Assembly: GCA_964020085.1 (NCBI GenBank)
Contig: OZ026599.1
Span: 29,419,033-29,483,032 of the forward strand
Length of the DNA stretch: 64,000 bases
Direction: 5' to 3'
Origin: Micromussa lordhowensis
Taxonomy: Eukaryota; Cnidaria; Anthozoa; Scleractinia; Lobophylliidae
The notes below the pieces were generated by a model. The model was not told the origin of the DNA. It made no database searches and saw nothing but the letters and a program-made list of their open reading frames with translations. The position numbers and the translations under genes were made by a program. Positions 24,867-36,876 of the stretch are shown in pieces. How positions within the stretch are numbered: position 1 is the first letter of the stretch; each line of letters starts with the position of its first letter.

Positions 24867-26109
24867 GGCACTTCAAGGAAATTTTAGTTAGGACATGATG
24901 GCATTCGCGCCAGGGTGTTTTTTTTGGCCTTCTTTTTGCAAAAGTTTGACCTGCTCCCAACTTTGCAGAATTTCAGAAAACGCGCGCTGGGGGTCCCCTT
25001 GGCAAATTTGACATAGCTCGGCTCCACAGGAACTTTCAGAGGCGCGGTTTGCAGCAAAATGTTGTGCTTGGTTGGCACTTCAAGGAAATTTTAGTTAGGA
25101 CATGATGGCATTCGCGCCAGGTTGTTTTTTCTGGCCTTCTTTTTGCAGGAGTTTGACCTGCTCCCAACTTTGCAGAATTTCAGAAAACGCGCGCTGGGGG
25201 TCCCCTTTGGCAAATTTGATATAGCTCGGCTCCACGGGCACTTTTAGAGGCGCGGTTTGCAGCAAAATGTTGTGCTAGGTTGGCACTTGAAGGAAATTCT
25301 AGTTAGGCCATGATGGCAATCGCGCCAGGGTGTTTTTTTTGGCCCTCTTTTTGCAGGAGTTTGACCTGCTCCCAACTTTGCAGAATTTTAGAAAACGCGC
25401 GCTGGGGGTCCCCTTGGCAAATGTGACATAGCTCGGCTCCACGGGAACTTTCAGAGGCGCGGTTTGCAGCAAAATGTTGTGCTAGGTTGGCACTTTAAGG
25501 AAATTTTAGTTACGACATGATGGCATTCGCGCCAGGGTGTTTTTTCTGGCCTTCTTTTTGCAGGAGTTTGACCTGCTCCCAACTTTGCAGAATTTCAGAA
25601 AACGCGCGCTGGGGGTCCCCTTGGCAAATTTGACATAGCTTGGCTCCACGGGCACTTTTAGAAGCGCGGTTTGCAGCAAAATGTTGTGCTAGGTTGGAAC
25701 TTTAAGGAAATTTTAGTCAGGTCATGATGGCATTCTCGCCAGGGTGTTTTTTCTGGCCTTATTTTTGCAGGAGTTTGACCTGCTCTTAATTTTGCAGAAT
25801 TTCAGAAAACGCGCGCTGGGGGTCCCCTTGGCAAATTTGACATAGCTCGGCTCCACGGGCACTTTTAGAGGCGCGGTTTGCAGCAAAATGTTGTGCTAGG
25901 TTGGCACTGCAAGGAAATCGTAGTTAGCAGATGATGGCATTCACGCCAGGGTGTTTTTTCTGGCCTTCTTTTTGCAGGAGTTTGACCCGCTCCCAACTTT
26001 GCAGAATTTCAGAAAACGCGCGCTGGGGGTCCCCTTGGCAAATTTGACATAGCTCGGCTCCACGGGCACTTTTAGAGGCGCGGTTTGCAGCAAAATGTTG
26101 TGCTAGGTT
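24867..26109. repeat. decayed partial copy of the 10-mer HOR
   Basis: M121-M126 resemble members of the 10-mer in altered order: GGAACTTTCAGAGG type (M121), the extra-T CCCCTTTGG/GATATAG type (M122), TTAGGCCATG type (M123), a TTACGAC monomer (M124), the GGAACTTTAAGG type (M125), and a CATTCACGCC type (M126). M123 ends with GGGAACTTTCAGAGG although it begins as the TTAGGCCATG type, so it looks chimeric. Confidence 0.75.
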
Positions 26110-27352
26110 GGCACTTCAAGGAAACGTTAGTCAAAACATGATGGCATTTGCGCCAGGGTGTTTTTTTTGGCCTTCTTTTTGCAGGAGTTTGACCTGCTCC
26201 CAACTTTGCAGAATTTCAGAAAACGCGCGCTGGGGGTCCCCTTGGCAAATTTGACATAGCTCGGCTCTACGGGAACTTTCAGAGGCGCGGTTTGCAGCAA
26301 AATGTTGTGCTTGGCTGGCACTTCAAGGAAATTTTAGTTAAGACATGATGGCAGTCGCGCCAGGGTGTTTTTTCTGGCCTTCTTTTTGCAGGAGTTTCAC
26401 CTGCTCTCAACTTTGCAGAATTTCAGAAAACGCGCGCTGGGGGTCCCCTTGGCAAATTTGACATAGCTCGGCTCCACGGGCACTTTTAGAGGCGCGGTTT
26501 GCAGCAAAATGTTGTGCTAGGTTGGCGCTTCAAGGAAATTGTAGTTAACACACGATGGCATTTGGGCCAGGGTGTTTTTTCTGGCCTTCTTTTTGCAGGA
26601 GTTTGACCTGCTCCCAACTTTGCAGAATTTCAGAAAACGCGCGCTGGGGGTCCCCTTGGCAAATTTGACATAGCTCGGCTCTACGGGAACTTTCAGAGGT
26701 GCGGTTTGCAGCAAAATGTTGTGCTTGGCTGGCACTTCAAGGAAATTTTAGTTAGGACATGATGGCAGTCGCGCCAGGGTGTTTTTTCTGGCCTTCTTTT
26801 TGCAGGAGTTGCACCTGCCCTCAACTTTGCAGAATTTCAGAAAACGCGCGCTGGGGGTCCCCTTGGCAAATTTGACATAGCTCGGCTCCACGGGCACTTT
26901 TAGAGGCGCGGTTTGCAGCAAAATGTTGTGCTAGGTTGGCGCTTCAAGGAAATTGTAGTTAACACACGATGGCATTTGGGCCAGGGTGTTTTTTCTGGCC
27001 TTCTTTTTGCAGGAGTTTGACCTGCTCCCAACTTTGCAGAATTTCAGAAAACGCGCGCTGGGGGTCCCCTTGGCAAATTTGACATAGCTCGGCTCCACGG
27101 GCACTTTTAGAGGCGCGGTTTGCAGCAAAATGTTGTGCTAGGTTGGCACTTTAAGGAAATTCTAGTTAAGACATGATGGCATTCGCGCCAGGGTGTTTTT
27201 TTCTGGCCTTCTTTTTGCAGGAGTTTGACCTGCTCCCAACTTTGCAGAATTTCAGAAAACGCGCGCTGGGGGTCCCCTTGGCAAATTTGACATAGCTCGG
27301 CTCCACGGGCACTTTTAGAGGCGCGGTTTGCAGCAAAATGTTGTGCTAGGTT
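26110..27352. repeat. 6-monomer block with internal dimer duplication
   Basis: M127-M132 read X-Y-Z-Y-Z-W. X has AAACGTTAGTCAAAAC, Y has GGCAGTCGCG with CACCTGCTCTCAAC (CACCTGCCCTCAAC in M130), Z has the GGCGCTTCAAGG head with AACACACGATGGCATTTGGG, and W has TTAAGAC with one extra T. The Y-Z pair is duplicated in tandem (26317-26730 and 26731-27144). Confidence 0.88.
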
Positions 27353-28181
27353 GGCACTTCAAGGAAACGTTAGTCAAAACATGATGGCATTTGCGCCAGG
27401 GTGTTTTTTTTGGCCTTCTTTTTGCAGGAGTTTGACCTGCTCCCAACTTTGCAGAATTTCAGAAAACGCGCGCTGGGGGTCCCCTTGGCAAATTTGACAT
27501 AGCTCGGCTCTACGAGAACTTTCAGAGGCGCGGTTTGCAGCAAAATGTTGTGCTTGGTTGGCACTTTAAGGAAATTTTAGTTAGGACATGATGGCAGTCG
27601 CGCCAGGGTGTTTTTTCTGGCCTTCTTTTTGCAGGAGTTTCACCTGCTCTCAACTTTGCAGAATTTCAGAAAACGCGCGCTGGGGGTCCCCTTGGCAAAT
27701 TTGACATAGCTCGGCTCCACGGGCACTGTTAGAGGCGCGGTTTGCAGCAAAATGTTGTGCTAGGTTGGCGCTTCAAGGAAATTGTAGTTAACACACGATG
27801 GCATTTGGGCTAGGGTGTTTTTTCTGGCCTTCTTTTTGCAGGAGTTTGACCTGCTCCCAACTTTGCAGAATTTCAGAAAACGCGCGCTGGGGGTCCCCTT
27901 GGCAAATTTGACATAGCTCGGCTCCACGGGCACTTTTAGAGGCGCGGTTTGCAGCAAAATGTTGTGCTAGGTTGGCACTTTAAGGAAATTTTAGTTAAGA
28001 CATGATGGCATTCGCGCCAGGGTGTTTTTTTCTGGCCTTCTTTTTGCAGGAGTTTGACCTGCTCCCAACTTTGCAGAATTTCAGAAAACGCGCGCTGGGG
28101 GTCCCCTTGGCAAATTTGACATAGCTCAGCTCCACGGGCACTTTTAGAGGTGCGGTTTGCAGCAAAATGTTGTGCTAGGTT
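27353..28181. repeat. 4-monomer block, same types without the extra dimer
   Basis: M133-M136 read X-Y-Z-W, matching the preceding block minus one Y-Z dimer. The two neighbouring blocks are therefore 6 and 4 monomers of the same HOR, showing dimer-level gain or loss. Confidence 0.88.
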
Positions 28182-31100
28182 GGCACTTTAAGGAAATTCT
28201 AACTAGGACATGATGGCATTCGCGCGAGGGTGTTTTTTCTGGCCTTCTTTTAGCAGGAGTTTGACCTGCTCCCAACTTTGCAGAATTTCAGAAAACGCGC
28301 GCTGTAGATCCCCTTGGCAAATTTGACATAGCTCGGCTCCCCGGGCACTTTTAGAGGCGCGGTTTGCAGCAAAATGTTATGCTAGGTTGGCACTTTAAGG
28401 AAATCCTAGTTAGGACATGATGTCATTCCTGCCAAGGTGTTTTTTTTGGCCTTCTTTTTGCAGGAGTTTGACCTGCTCCCAACTTTGCAGAATTTCAGAA
28501 AACGCGCGCTGGGGGTCCCCTTGGCAAATTTGACATAGCTCGGCTCCACGGGCACTTTTAGAGGCGCGGTTTGCAGCAAAATGTTGTGCTAGGTTGGCCC
28601 TTGAAGGAAATCATAGTTAAGACATGATGGCATTCGCGCCAGGGTGTTTTTTTCCGGCCTACTTTTTGCAGGAGTTTGACCTGCTCCCAACTTTGCAGAA
28701 TTTTAGAAAACGCGCGCTGGGGGTTCCCTTGGAAAATTTGACATAGCTCGGCTCCACGGGCACTTTTAGAGACGCGATTTGCAGCAAAATATTGTGCTAG
28801 GTTGGCACTTCAAGGAAAGTCTAATTAGGACATGATGGTATTCGCGCCAGGGTGTTTTTTACGGCCTTCTTTTTGCAGGAGTTTGACCTGCTCCCAACTT
28901 TGCAGAATTTCAGAAAACGCGCGCTGGGGGTCCCCTTGGCAAATTTGACATAGCTTGGCTCCACGAGCACTTTTAGAGGCGCGGTTTGCAGCAAAATGTT
29001 GTGCTAGGTTGGCACTTTAAGGAAATTGTAGTTACGACATGATGGCATTCGCGCCAGGGTGTTTTTTTCTGGCCTTCTTTTTGCAGGAGTTTGACCTGCT
29101 CCCAACTTTGCAGAATTTCAGAAAACGCGCGCTGGGGGTCCCCATGGCAAATTTGACATAGCTTTGCTCCACGAGCACTTTTAGAGGCGCGGTTTGAAGC
29201 AAAATGTTGTGCTAGGTTGGCACTTTAAGGAAATTTTAGTCAGGTCATCATGGCATTCTCGCCAGGGTGTTTTTTCTGGCCTTCTTTTTGCAGGAGTTTG
29301 ACCTGCTCTTAATTTTGCAAAATTTTTGAAAACGCGCGCTGGGGGTCCCCTTGGCAAATTTGACATAGCTCGGCTCCACGGGCACTTTTAGAGGCGCGGT
29401 TTGCAGCAAAATGTTATGCTTGGTTGGCACTTCAAGGAAATTTTAGTTAGGACATGATGGCAGTCGCGCCAGGGTGTTTTTTCTGGCCTTCTTTTTGCAG
29501 GAGTTTGACGTGCTCCCAACTTTGCAGAATTTCAGAAAACGCGCGCTGGGGGTCCCCTTGGCAAATTTGACATAGCTCGGCTCCACGGGCACATTTAGAG
29601 GCCCGGTTTGCAGCAAAATGTTGTGCTAGGTTGGCACTTCAAGGAAATTCTAGTTAGGACATGATGGCATTCTCGCCAGGGTGTTTTTTCTGGCCTTCTT
29701 TTTGCAGGAGTTTGACCTGCTCTTAATTTTGCAGAATTTTTGAAAACGCGCGCTGGGGGTCCCCTTGGCAAATTTGACATAGCTCTGCTCCACGGGCACT
29801 TTTAGAGGCGCGGTTTGCAGCAAAATGTTGTGCTTGGTTGGCACTTCAAGAAAATTTTAGTTAGGACATGATGGCAGTCGCGCCAGGGTGTTTTTTCTGG
29901 CCTTCTTTTTGCAAGAGTTTGACCTGCTCCCAACTTTGCAGAATTTCAGAAAACGCGCGCTGGGGGTCCCCTTGGCAAATTTGACATAGCTCGGCTCCAC
30001 GGGCACATTTAGAGGCGCGGTTTGCAGCAAAATGTTGTGCTAGGTTGGCACTTTAAGGAAATTCTAGTTAGGACATGATGGCATTCGCGCCAGGTTGTTT
30101 TTTCTGGCCTTCTTTTTGCAGGAGTTTGACCTGCTCCCAACTTTGCAGAATTTTAGAAAAGGCGCGCTGGGGGTCCCCTTGGAAAATTTGACATAGCTCG
30201 GCTCCACGGGCACTTTTAGAGACGCGATTTGCAGCAAAATGTTGTGCTAGGTTGGCACTTCAAGGAAATCCTAATTAGGACATGATGGTATTCGCGCCAG
30301 GGAGTTTTTTTTGGCCTTCTTTTTGCAGGAGGTTGATTTGCTCCCAACTTTGCAGAATTTCAGAAAACGCGCGCTGGGGGTCCCCTTGGCAAATTAGACA
30401 TAGCTCGGCTCCACGGGCACTTTTAGAGGCGCGGTTTGCAGCAAAATGTTGTGCTAGGTTGGCACTTTAAGGAAATGCTAGTCAGGACAAGATGGCAATT
30501 GCGCCAGGGTGTTTTTTCTGGCCTTCTTTTTGCAGGAGTTTGACCTGCTCCCAACTTTGCAGAATTTTAGAAAACGCGCGCTGGGGGTCCCCTTGGCAAA
30601 TTTGACATAGCTCGGCTCCACGGGCACTTTTAGAGGCGCGGTTTGCAGCAAAATGTTGTGCTAGGTTGGCACTTTAAGGAAATGCTAGTCAGGACATGAT
30701 GGCAATTGCGCCAGGGTGTTTTTTCTGGCCTTCTTTTTGCAGGAGTTTGACCTGCTCTTAACTTTGCAGAATTTTAGAAAACGCGCGCTGGGGGTCCCCT
30801 TGGCAAATTTGACATAGCTCGGCTCCACGGGCACTTTTAGAGGCGCGGTTTGCAGCAAAATGTTGTGCTAGGTTGGCACTTCAAGGAAATGCAAGTCAGG
30901 ACATGATGGTATTTGTGCCAGGGTGTTTATTCTGCCCTTTTTTTGCAGGAGTTTGACCTGCTCCCAACTTTGCAGAATTTCAGAAAACGCGCGCTGGGGG
31001 TCCCCTTGGCAAATTTGACATAGCTCGGCTCTACGGGAACTTTCAGAGGCGCGGTTTGCAGCAAAATGTTGTGCTTGGTTGGCACTTCAAGGAAATTTTA

Positions 31101-32320
31101 GTTAGGACATGATGGCAGTCGCGCCAGGGTGTTTTTTTTGGCCTTCTTTTTGCAGGAGTTTGACCTGCTCCCAACTTTGCAGAATTTCAGAAAACGCGCG
31201 CTGGGGGTCCCCTTGGCAAATTAGACATAGCTCGGCTCCACGGGCACTTTTAGAGGCGCGATTTGCAGCAAAATGTTGTGCAAGGTTAGCACTTCTAGGA
31301 AATGCTAGTCTGGACTTGATGGCATTTGCGCCAGGGTTTTTTTCTGGCCTTCTTTTTGCAGGAGTTTGACCTGCTCCCAACTTTGCAGAATTTCAGAAAA
31401 CGCGCGCTGGGGGTCCCCTTGGCAAATTTGACATAGCTCGGCTCCACGGGCACTTTTAGAGGCGCGGTTTGCAGCAAAATGTTGTGCTAGGTTGGCACTT
31501 TAAGGAAATTTTAGTTACGACATGATGGCATTCGCGCCAGAGTGTTTTCTCTGCCTTCTTTTTGCAGGAGTTTGACCTCCTCCCAACTTTGCAGAATTTC
31601 AGAAAACGCGCGCTGGGGGTCCCCTTGGCAAATTTGACATAGCTCGGCTCCACGGGCACTTTTAGAGGCGCGGTTTGCAGCAAAATGTTGTGCTAGGTTG
31701 GCACTGCAAGGAAATTGTAGTTAGGACATGATGGCATTCGCGCCAGGGTGTTTTTTCTGGCCTTCTTTTTGCAGGAGTTTGATTTGCTCCCAACCTTGCA
31801 GAATTTCAAAAAACGCGCGCTGGGGGTCCCCTTGGCAAATTTGACATAACTCGGCTCTACGGGAACTTTCAGAGGCGCGGTTTGCAGCAAAATGTTGTGC
31901 TTGGTTGGCACTTCAAGGAAATTTTAGTTAGGACATGATGGCAGTCGCGCCAGGGTGTTTTTTTTGGCCTTCTTTTTGCAGGAGTTTGACCTGCTCTTAA
32001 TTTTGCAGAATTTCAGAAAACGCGCGCTGGGGGTCCCCTTGGCAAGTTTGACATAGCTCGGCTCCACGGGCACTTTTAGACGCGCGGTTTGCAGCAAAAT
32101 GTTGTGCTAGGTTGGCACTTCAAGGAAATTCGAGTTACGACATGATGGCATTCGCGCGAGGGTTTTTTTTCTGGCCTTCTTTTTTCAGGAGTTTGACCTG
32201 CTCCCAACTTTGCAGAATTTCAGAAAACGCGCGCGGGGGGTCCCCTTGGCAAATTTGACATACCTCGGCTCCACGGGCACTTTTAGAGGCGCGGTTTGCA
32301 GCAAAATGTTGTGCTAGGTT
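28182..32320. repeat. heterogeneous zone, 20 mostly singleton monomers
   Basis: M137-M156 lack a clean block repeat and hold many private variants, for example CTGTAGATCCCC and CTCCCCGGGC (M137), CATTCCTGCCAAGG (M138), AATATTGTGC (M139), AGGAGGTTGATTTGC (M147) and TTTATTCTGCCC (M150). Weak order remains: M143/M145 share GGCAGTCGCG with CACATTTAG, M142/M144 share GCTCTTAATTTTGC with TTTTTGAAAAC, and M148/M149 are adjacent GGCAATTGCG monomers. This is the least homogenised part of the window. Confidence 0.75.
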
Positions 32321-34598
32321 GGCACTGCAAGGAAATTGTAGTTAGGACATGATGGCATTCGCGCCAGGGTGTTTTTTCTGGCCTTCTTTTTGCAGGAGTT
32401 TGACCTGCTCCAACCTTTGCAGAATTTCAGAAAACGCGCGCGGGGGGTACCCTTGGCAAATTTGACATAGCTCGGCTCCACGGGCACTTTTAGAGGCGCG
32501 GTTTCCAGCAAAATGTTGTGCTAGGGTGGCACTTCAAGGAAATATTAGTTAGGACATGATGGCATTCGCGCCAGGGTGTTTTTTTTGGCCTTCTCTTTGC
32601 AAGAGTTTGACCTGCTCCCAACTTTGCAGAATTTTAGAAAACGCGCGCTGGGGGTCCCCTTGGAAAATTTGACATAGCTCGGCTCCACGGGCACTTTTAG
32701 AGACGCGATTTGCAGCACAATGTTGTGCTACGTTGGCACGTTAAGGAAATCCTAGTTAAGACATGATGGTATTCGCGCCAGGGTGTTTTTTCTGGACTTC
32801 TTTTTGCAGAAGTTTGACCTGCTCCCAACTTTGCAGAATTTCAGAAAACGCGCGCTGGGGGTCCCCTTGGCAAATTAGACATAGCTCGGCTCCACGGGCA
32901 CTTTTAGAGGCGCGATTTGCAGCAAAATGTTGTGCTAGGTTAGCACTTCTAGGAAATGCTAGTCTGGACTTGATGGCATTTGCGCCAGGGTTTTTTTCTG
33001 GCCTTCTTTTTGCAGGAGTTTGACCTGCTCCCAACTTTGCAGAATTTCAGAAAACGCGCGCTGGGGGTCCCCTTGGCAAATTTGGCATAGCTCGGCTCTA
33101 CGGGCACTTTTAAAGGCGCGGTTTGCAGCAAAATGTTGTGCTAGGTTGGCACTTTAAGGAAATTTTTAGTTAAGACATGGTGGCATTCGCGCCAGGGTGT
33201 TTTTTTCTGGCCTTCTTTTTGCAGGAGTTTGACCTGCTCCCAACTTTGCAGAATTTCAGAAAACGCGCGCTGGGGGTCCCCTTGGCAAATTTGACATAGC
33301 TCGGCTCTACGGGCACTTTTAAAGGCGCGGTTTGCAGCAAAATGTTGTGCTAGGTTGGCACTTTAAGGAAATTTTAGTTAGGACTTGATGGCATTCGCGG
33401 CAGGGTGTTTTTTCTGGCCTTCTTTTTGCAGGAGTTTGACCTGCTCCCAACTTTGCAGAATTTCAGAAAACGCGCGCTGGGGATCCCCTTGGCAAATTTG
33501 ACATAGCTCGGCTCCACGGGCACTTTTAGAGGCGCGGTTTGCAGCAAAATGTTGTGCTAGGTTAACACTTTAAGGAAATCCTAGTTAGGATATGATGGCG
33601 TTCGCGCCAGGGTGTTTTTTCTGGCCTTCTTTTTGCAGGAGTTTGATCTGCTCCCAACTTTGCAGAATTTCAGAAAAAGCGCGCTGGCGGTCCCCTTGGC
33701 AAATTTGACATAGCTCGGCTCCACGGGCACTTTTAGAGGCGCGGTTTGCAGCAAAATGTTGTGCTAGGTAGGCACTTCAAGGACATTTTAGTTAGGACAT
33801 GATGGCATTCGCGCCAGGGTGTTTTTTCTGGCCTTCTCTTTGCAGGAGTTTGACCTGCTCCCAACTTTGCAGAATTTTAGAAAACGCGCGCTGGGGGTCC
33901 CCTTGGCAAATTTGACATAGCTCGGCTCCACGGGCACTTTTAGAGGCGCGGTTTGCAGCCAAATGTTGTGCTAGGTTGGCACTTCAAGGACATTTTAGTT
34001 AGGACATGATGGCATTCGCGCCAGGGTGTTTTTTCTGGCCTTCTTTTTGCAGGAGTTTGACCTGCTCCCAACTTTGCAGAATTTCAGAAAACGCGCGCTG
34101 GGGGTCCCAATGGAAAATTTGACATAGCTCGGCTCCACGGGCACTTTTAGAGGCGCGGTTTGCAGCGAAATGTTGTGCTAGGTTGGCACTTCAAGGAAAT
34201 TGTAGATAGAACATGATGGCAGTCGCCCCAGGGTGTTTTTTCTGGCCTTTTTTTTGCAGGAGTTTGACCTGCTCCCAACTTTGCAGAATTTCAGAAATCG
34301 CGCGCTGGGGGTCCCCTTGGCAAATTTGACATAGCTCGGCTCCACGGGCACTTTTAGAGGCGCGGTTTGCAACAAAATGTTGTGCTAGGTTAACACTTTA
34401 AGGAAATTCTAGTTAGGATATGATGGCGTTCGCGCCAGGGTGTTTTTTCTGGCCTTCTCTTTGCAGGAGTTTGACCTGCTCCCAACTTTGCAGAATTTCA
34501 GAAAACGCGCGCTGGGGGTCCCCTTGGCAAATTTGACATAGCTCGGCTCCACGGGCACTTTTAGAGGCGCGGTTTGCAGCAAAATGTTGTGCTAGGTT
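32321..34598. repeat. 11-monomer HOR, copy 1
   Basis: M157-M167, 2,278 bp. Markers in order include GCGCGCGGGG with GGTTTCCAGC, CTCTTTGCAAGAG with GCAGCACAATG, GGTATTCGCG with AAATTAGAC, AGCACTTCTAGG with GTCTGGACTTG, AATTTTTAGTTAAG with ATGGTGG, CGCGGCAGGG with GGGGATCCCC, GAAAAAGCGCGCTGGCGG, two AAGGACATTTTAG monomers (the second with TCCCAATGG), AGATAGAAC with GAAATCGCGCG, and AACACTTTAAGG with GGATATG. Confidence 0.9.
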
Positions 34599-36876
34599 GG
34601 CACTGCAAGGAAATTGTAGTTAGGACATGATGGCATTCGCGCCAGGGTGTTTTTTCTGGCCTTCTTTTTGCAGGAGTTTGACCTGCTCCCAACTTTGCAG
34701 AATTTCAGAAAACGCGCGCGGGGGGTCCCCTTGGCAAATTTGACATAGCTCGGCTCCACGGGCACTTTTAGAGGCGCGGTTTCCAGCAAAATGTTGTGCT
34801 AGGTTGGCACTTCAAGGAAATATTAGTTAGGACATGATGGCATTCGCGCCAGGGTGTTTTTTTTGGCCTTCTCTTTGCAAGAGTTTGACCTGCTCCCAAC
34901 TTTGCAGAATTTTAGAAAACGCGCGCTGGGGGTCCCCTTGGAAAATTTGACATAGCTCGGCTCCACGGGCACTTTTAGAGACGCGATTTGCAGCACAATG
35001 TTGTGCTACGTTGGCACTTTAAGGAAATCCTAGTTAAGACATGATGGTATTCGCGCCAGGGTGTTTTTTCTGGCCTTCTTTTTGCAGAAGTTTGACCTGC
35101 TCCCAACTTTGCAGAATTTCAGAAAACGCGCGCTGGGGGTCCCCTTGGCAAATTAGACATAGCTCGGCTCCACGGGCACTTTTAGAGGCGCGATTTGCAG
35201 CAAAATGTTGTGCTAGGTTAGCACTTCTAGGAAATGCTAGTCTGGACTTGATGGCATTTGCGCCAGGGTTTTTTTCTGGCCTTCTTTTTGCAGGAGTTTG
35301 ACCTGCTCCCAACTTTGCAGAATTTCAGAAAACGCGCGCTGGGGGTCCCCTTGGCAAATTTGGCATAGCTCGGCTCTACGGGCACTTTTAAAGGCGCGGT
35401 TTGCAGCAAAATGTTGTGCTAGGTTGGCACTTTAAGGAAATTTTTAGTTAAGACATGGTGGCATTCGCGCCAGGGTGTTTTTTTCTGGCCTTCTTTTTGC
35501 AGGAGTTTGACCTGCTCCCAACTTTGCAGAATTTCAGAAAACGCGCGCTGGGGGTCCCCTTGGCAAATTTGACATAGCTCGGCTCTACGGGCACTTTTAA
35601 AGGCGCGGTTTGCAGCAAAATGTTGTGCTAGGTTGGCACTTTAAGGAAATTTTAGTTAGGACATGATGGCATTCGCGGCAGGGTGTTTTTTCTGGCCTTG
35701 TTTTTGCAGGAGTTTGACCTGCTCCCAACTTTGCAGAATTTCAGAAAACGCGCGCTGGGGATCCCCTTGGCAAATTTGACATAGCTCGGCTCCACGGGCA
35801 CTTTTAGAGGCGCGGTTTGCAGCAAAATGTTGTGCTAGGTTAACACTTTAAGGAAATCCTAGTTAGGATATGATGGCGTTCGCGCCAGGGTGTTTTTTTT
35901 GGCCTTCTTTTTGCAGGAGTTTGATCTGCTCCCAACTTTGCAGAATTTCAGAAAAAGCGCGCTGGCGGTCCCCTTGGCAAATTTGACATAGCTCGGCTCC
36001 ACGGGCACTTTTAGAGGCGCGGTTTGCAGCAAAATGTTGTGCTAGGTAGGCACTTCAAGGACATTTTAGTTAGGACATGATGGCATTCGCGCCAGGGTGT
36101 TTTTTCTGGCCTTCTCTTTGCAGGAGTTTGACCTGCTCCCAACTTTGCAGAATTTTAGAAAACGCGCGCTGGGGGTCCCCTTGGCAAATTTGACATAGCT
36201 CGGCTCCACGGGCACTTTTAGAGGCGCGGTTTGCAGCCAAATGTTGTGCTAGGTTGGCACTTCAAGGACATTTTAGTTAGGACATGATGGCATTCGCGCC
36301 AGGGTGTTTTTTCTGGCCTTCTTTTTGCAGGAGTTTGACCTGCTCCCAACTTTGCAGAATTTCAGAAAACGCGCGCTGGGGGTCCCAATGGCAAATTTGA
36401 CATAGCTCGGCTCCACGGGCACTTTTAGAGGCGCGGTTTGCAGCGAAATGTTGTGCTAGGTTGGCACTTCAAGGAAATTCTAGATAGAACATGATGGCAG
36501 TCGCGCCAGGGTGTTTTTTCTGGCCTTTTTTTTGCAGGAGTTTGACCTGCTCCCAACTTTGCAGAATTTCAGAAATCGCGCGCTGGGGGTCCCCTTGGCA
36601 AATTTGACATAGCTCGGCTCCACGGGCACTTTTAGAGGCGCGGTTTGCAACAAAATGTTGTGCTAGGTTAACACTTTAAGGAAATTCTAGTTAGGATATG
36701 ATGGCGTTCGCGCCAGGGTGTTTTTTCTGGCCTTCTCTTTGCAGGAGTTTGACCTGCTCCCAACTTTGCAGAATTTCAGAAAACGCGCGCTGGGGGTCCC
36801 CTTGGCAAATTTGACATAGCTCGGCTCCACGGGCACTTTTAGAGGCGCGGTTTGCAGCAAAATGTTGTGCTAGGTT
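34599..36876. repeat. 11-monomer HOR, copy 2
   Basis: M168-M178 repeat M157-M167 at a displacement of 2,278 bp, keeping every marker and the same internal indels (a one-base loss at AGGGTTTTTTTCTGG, and two one-base gains in the next monomer). By eye only a small number of substitutions separate the copies, for example CCAACCTTT/GGTACCC in copy 1 versus CCCAACTTT/GGTCCCC in copy 2. The copy is recent. Confidence 0.9.
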
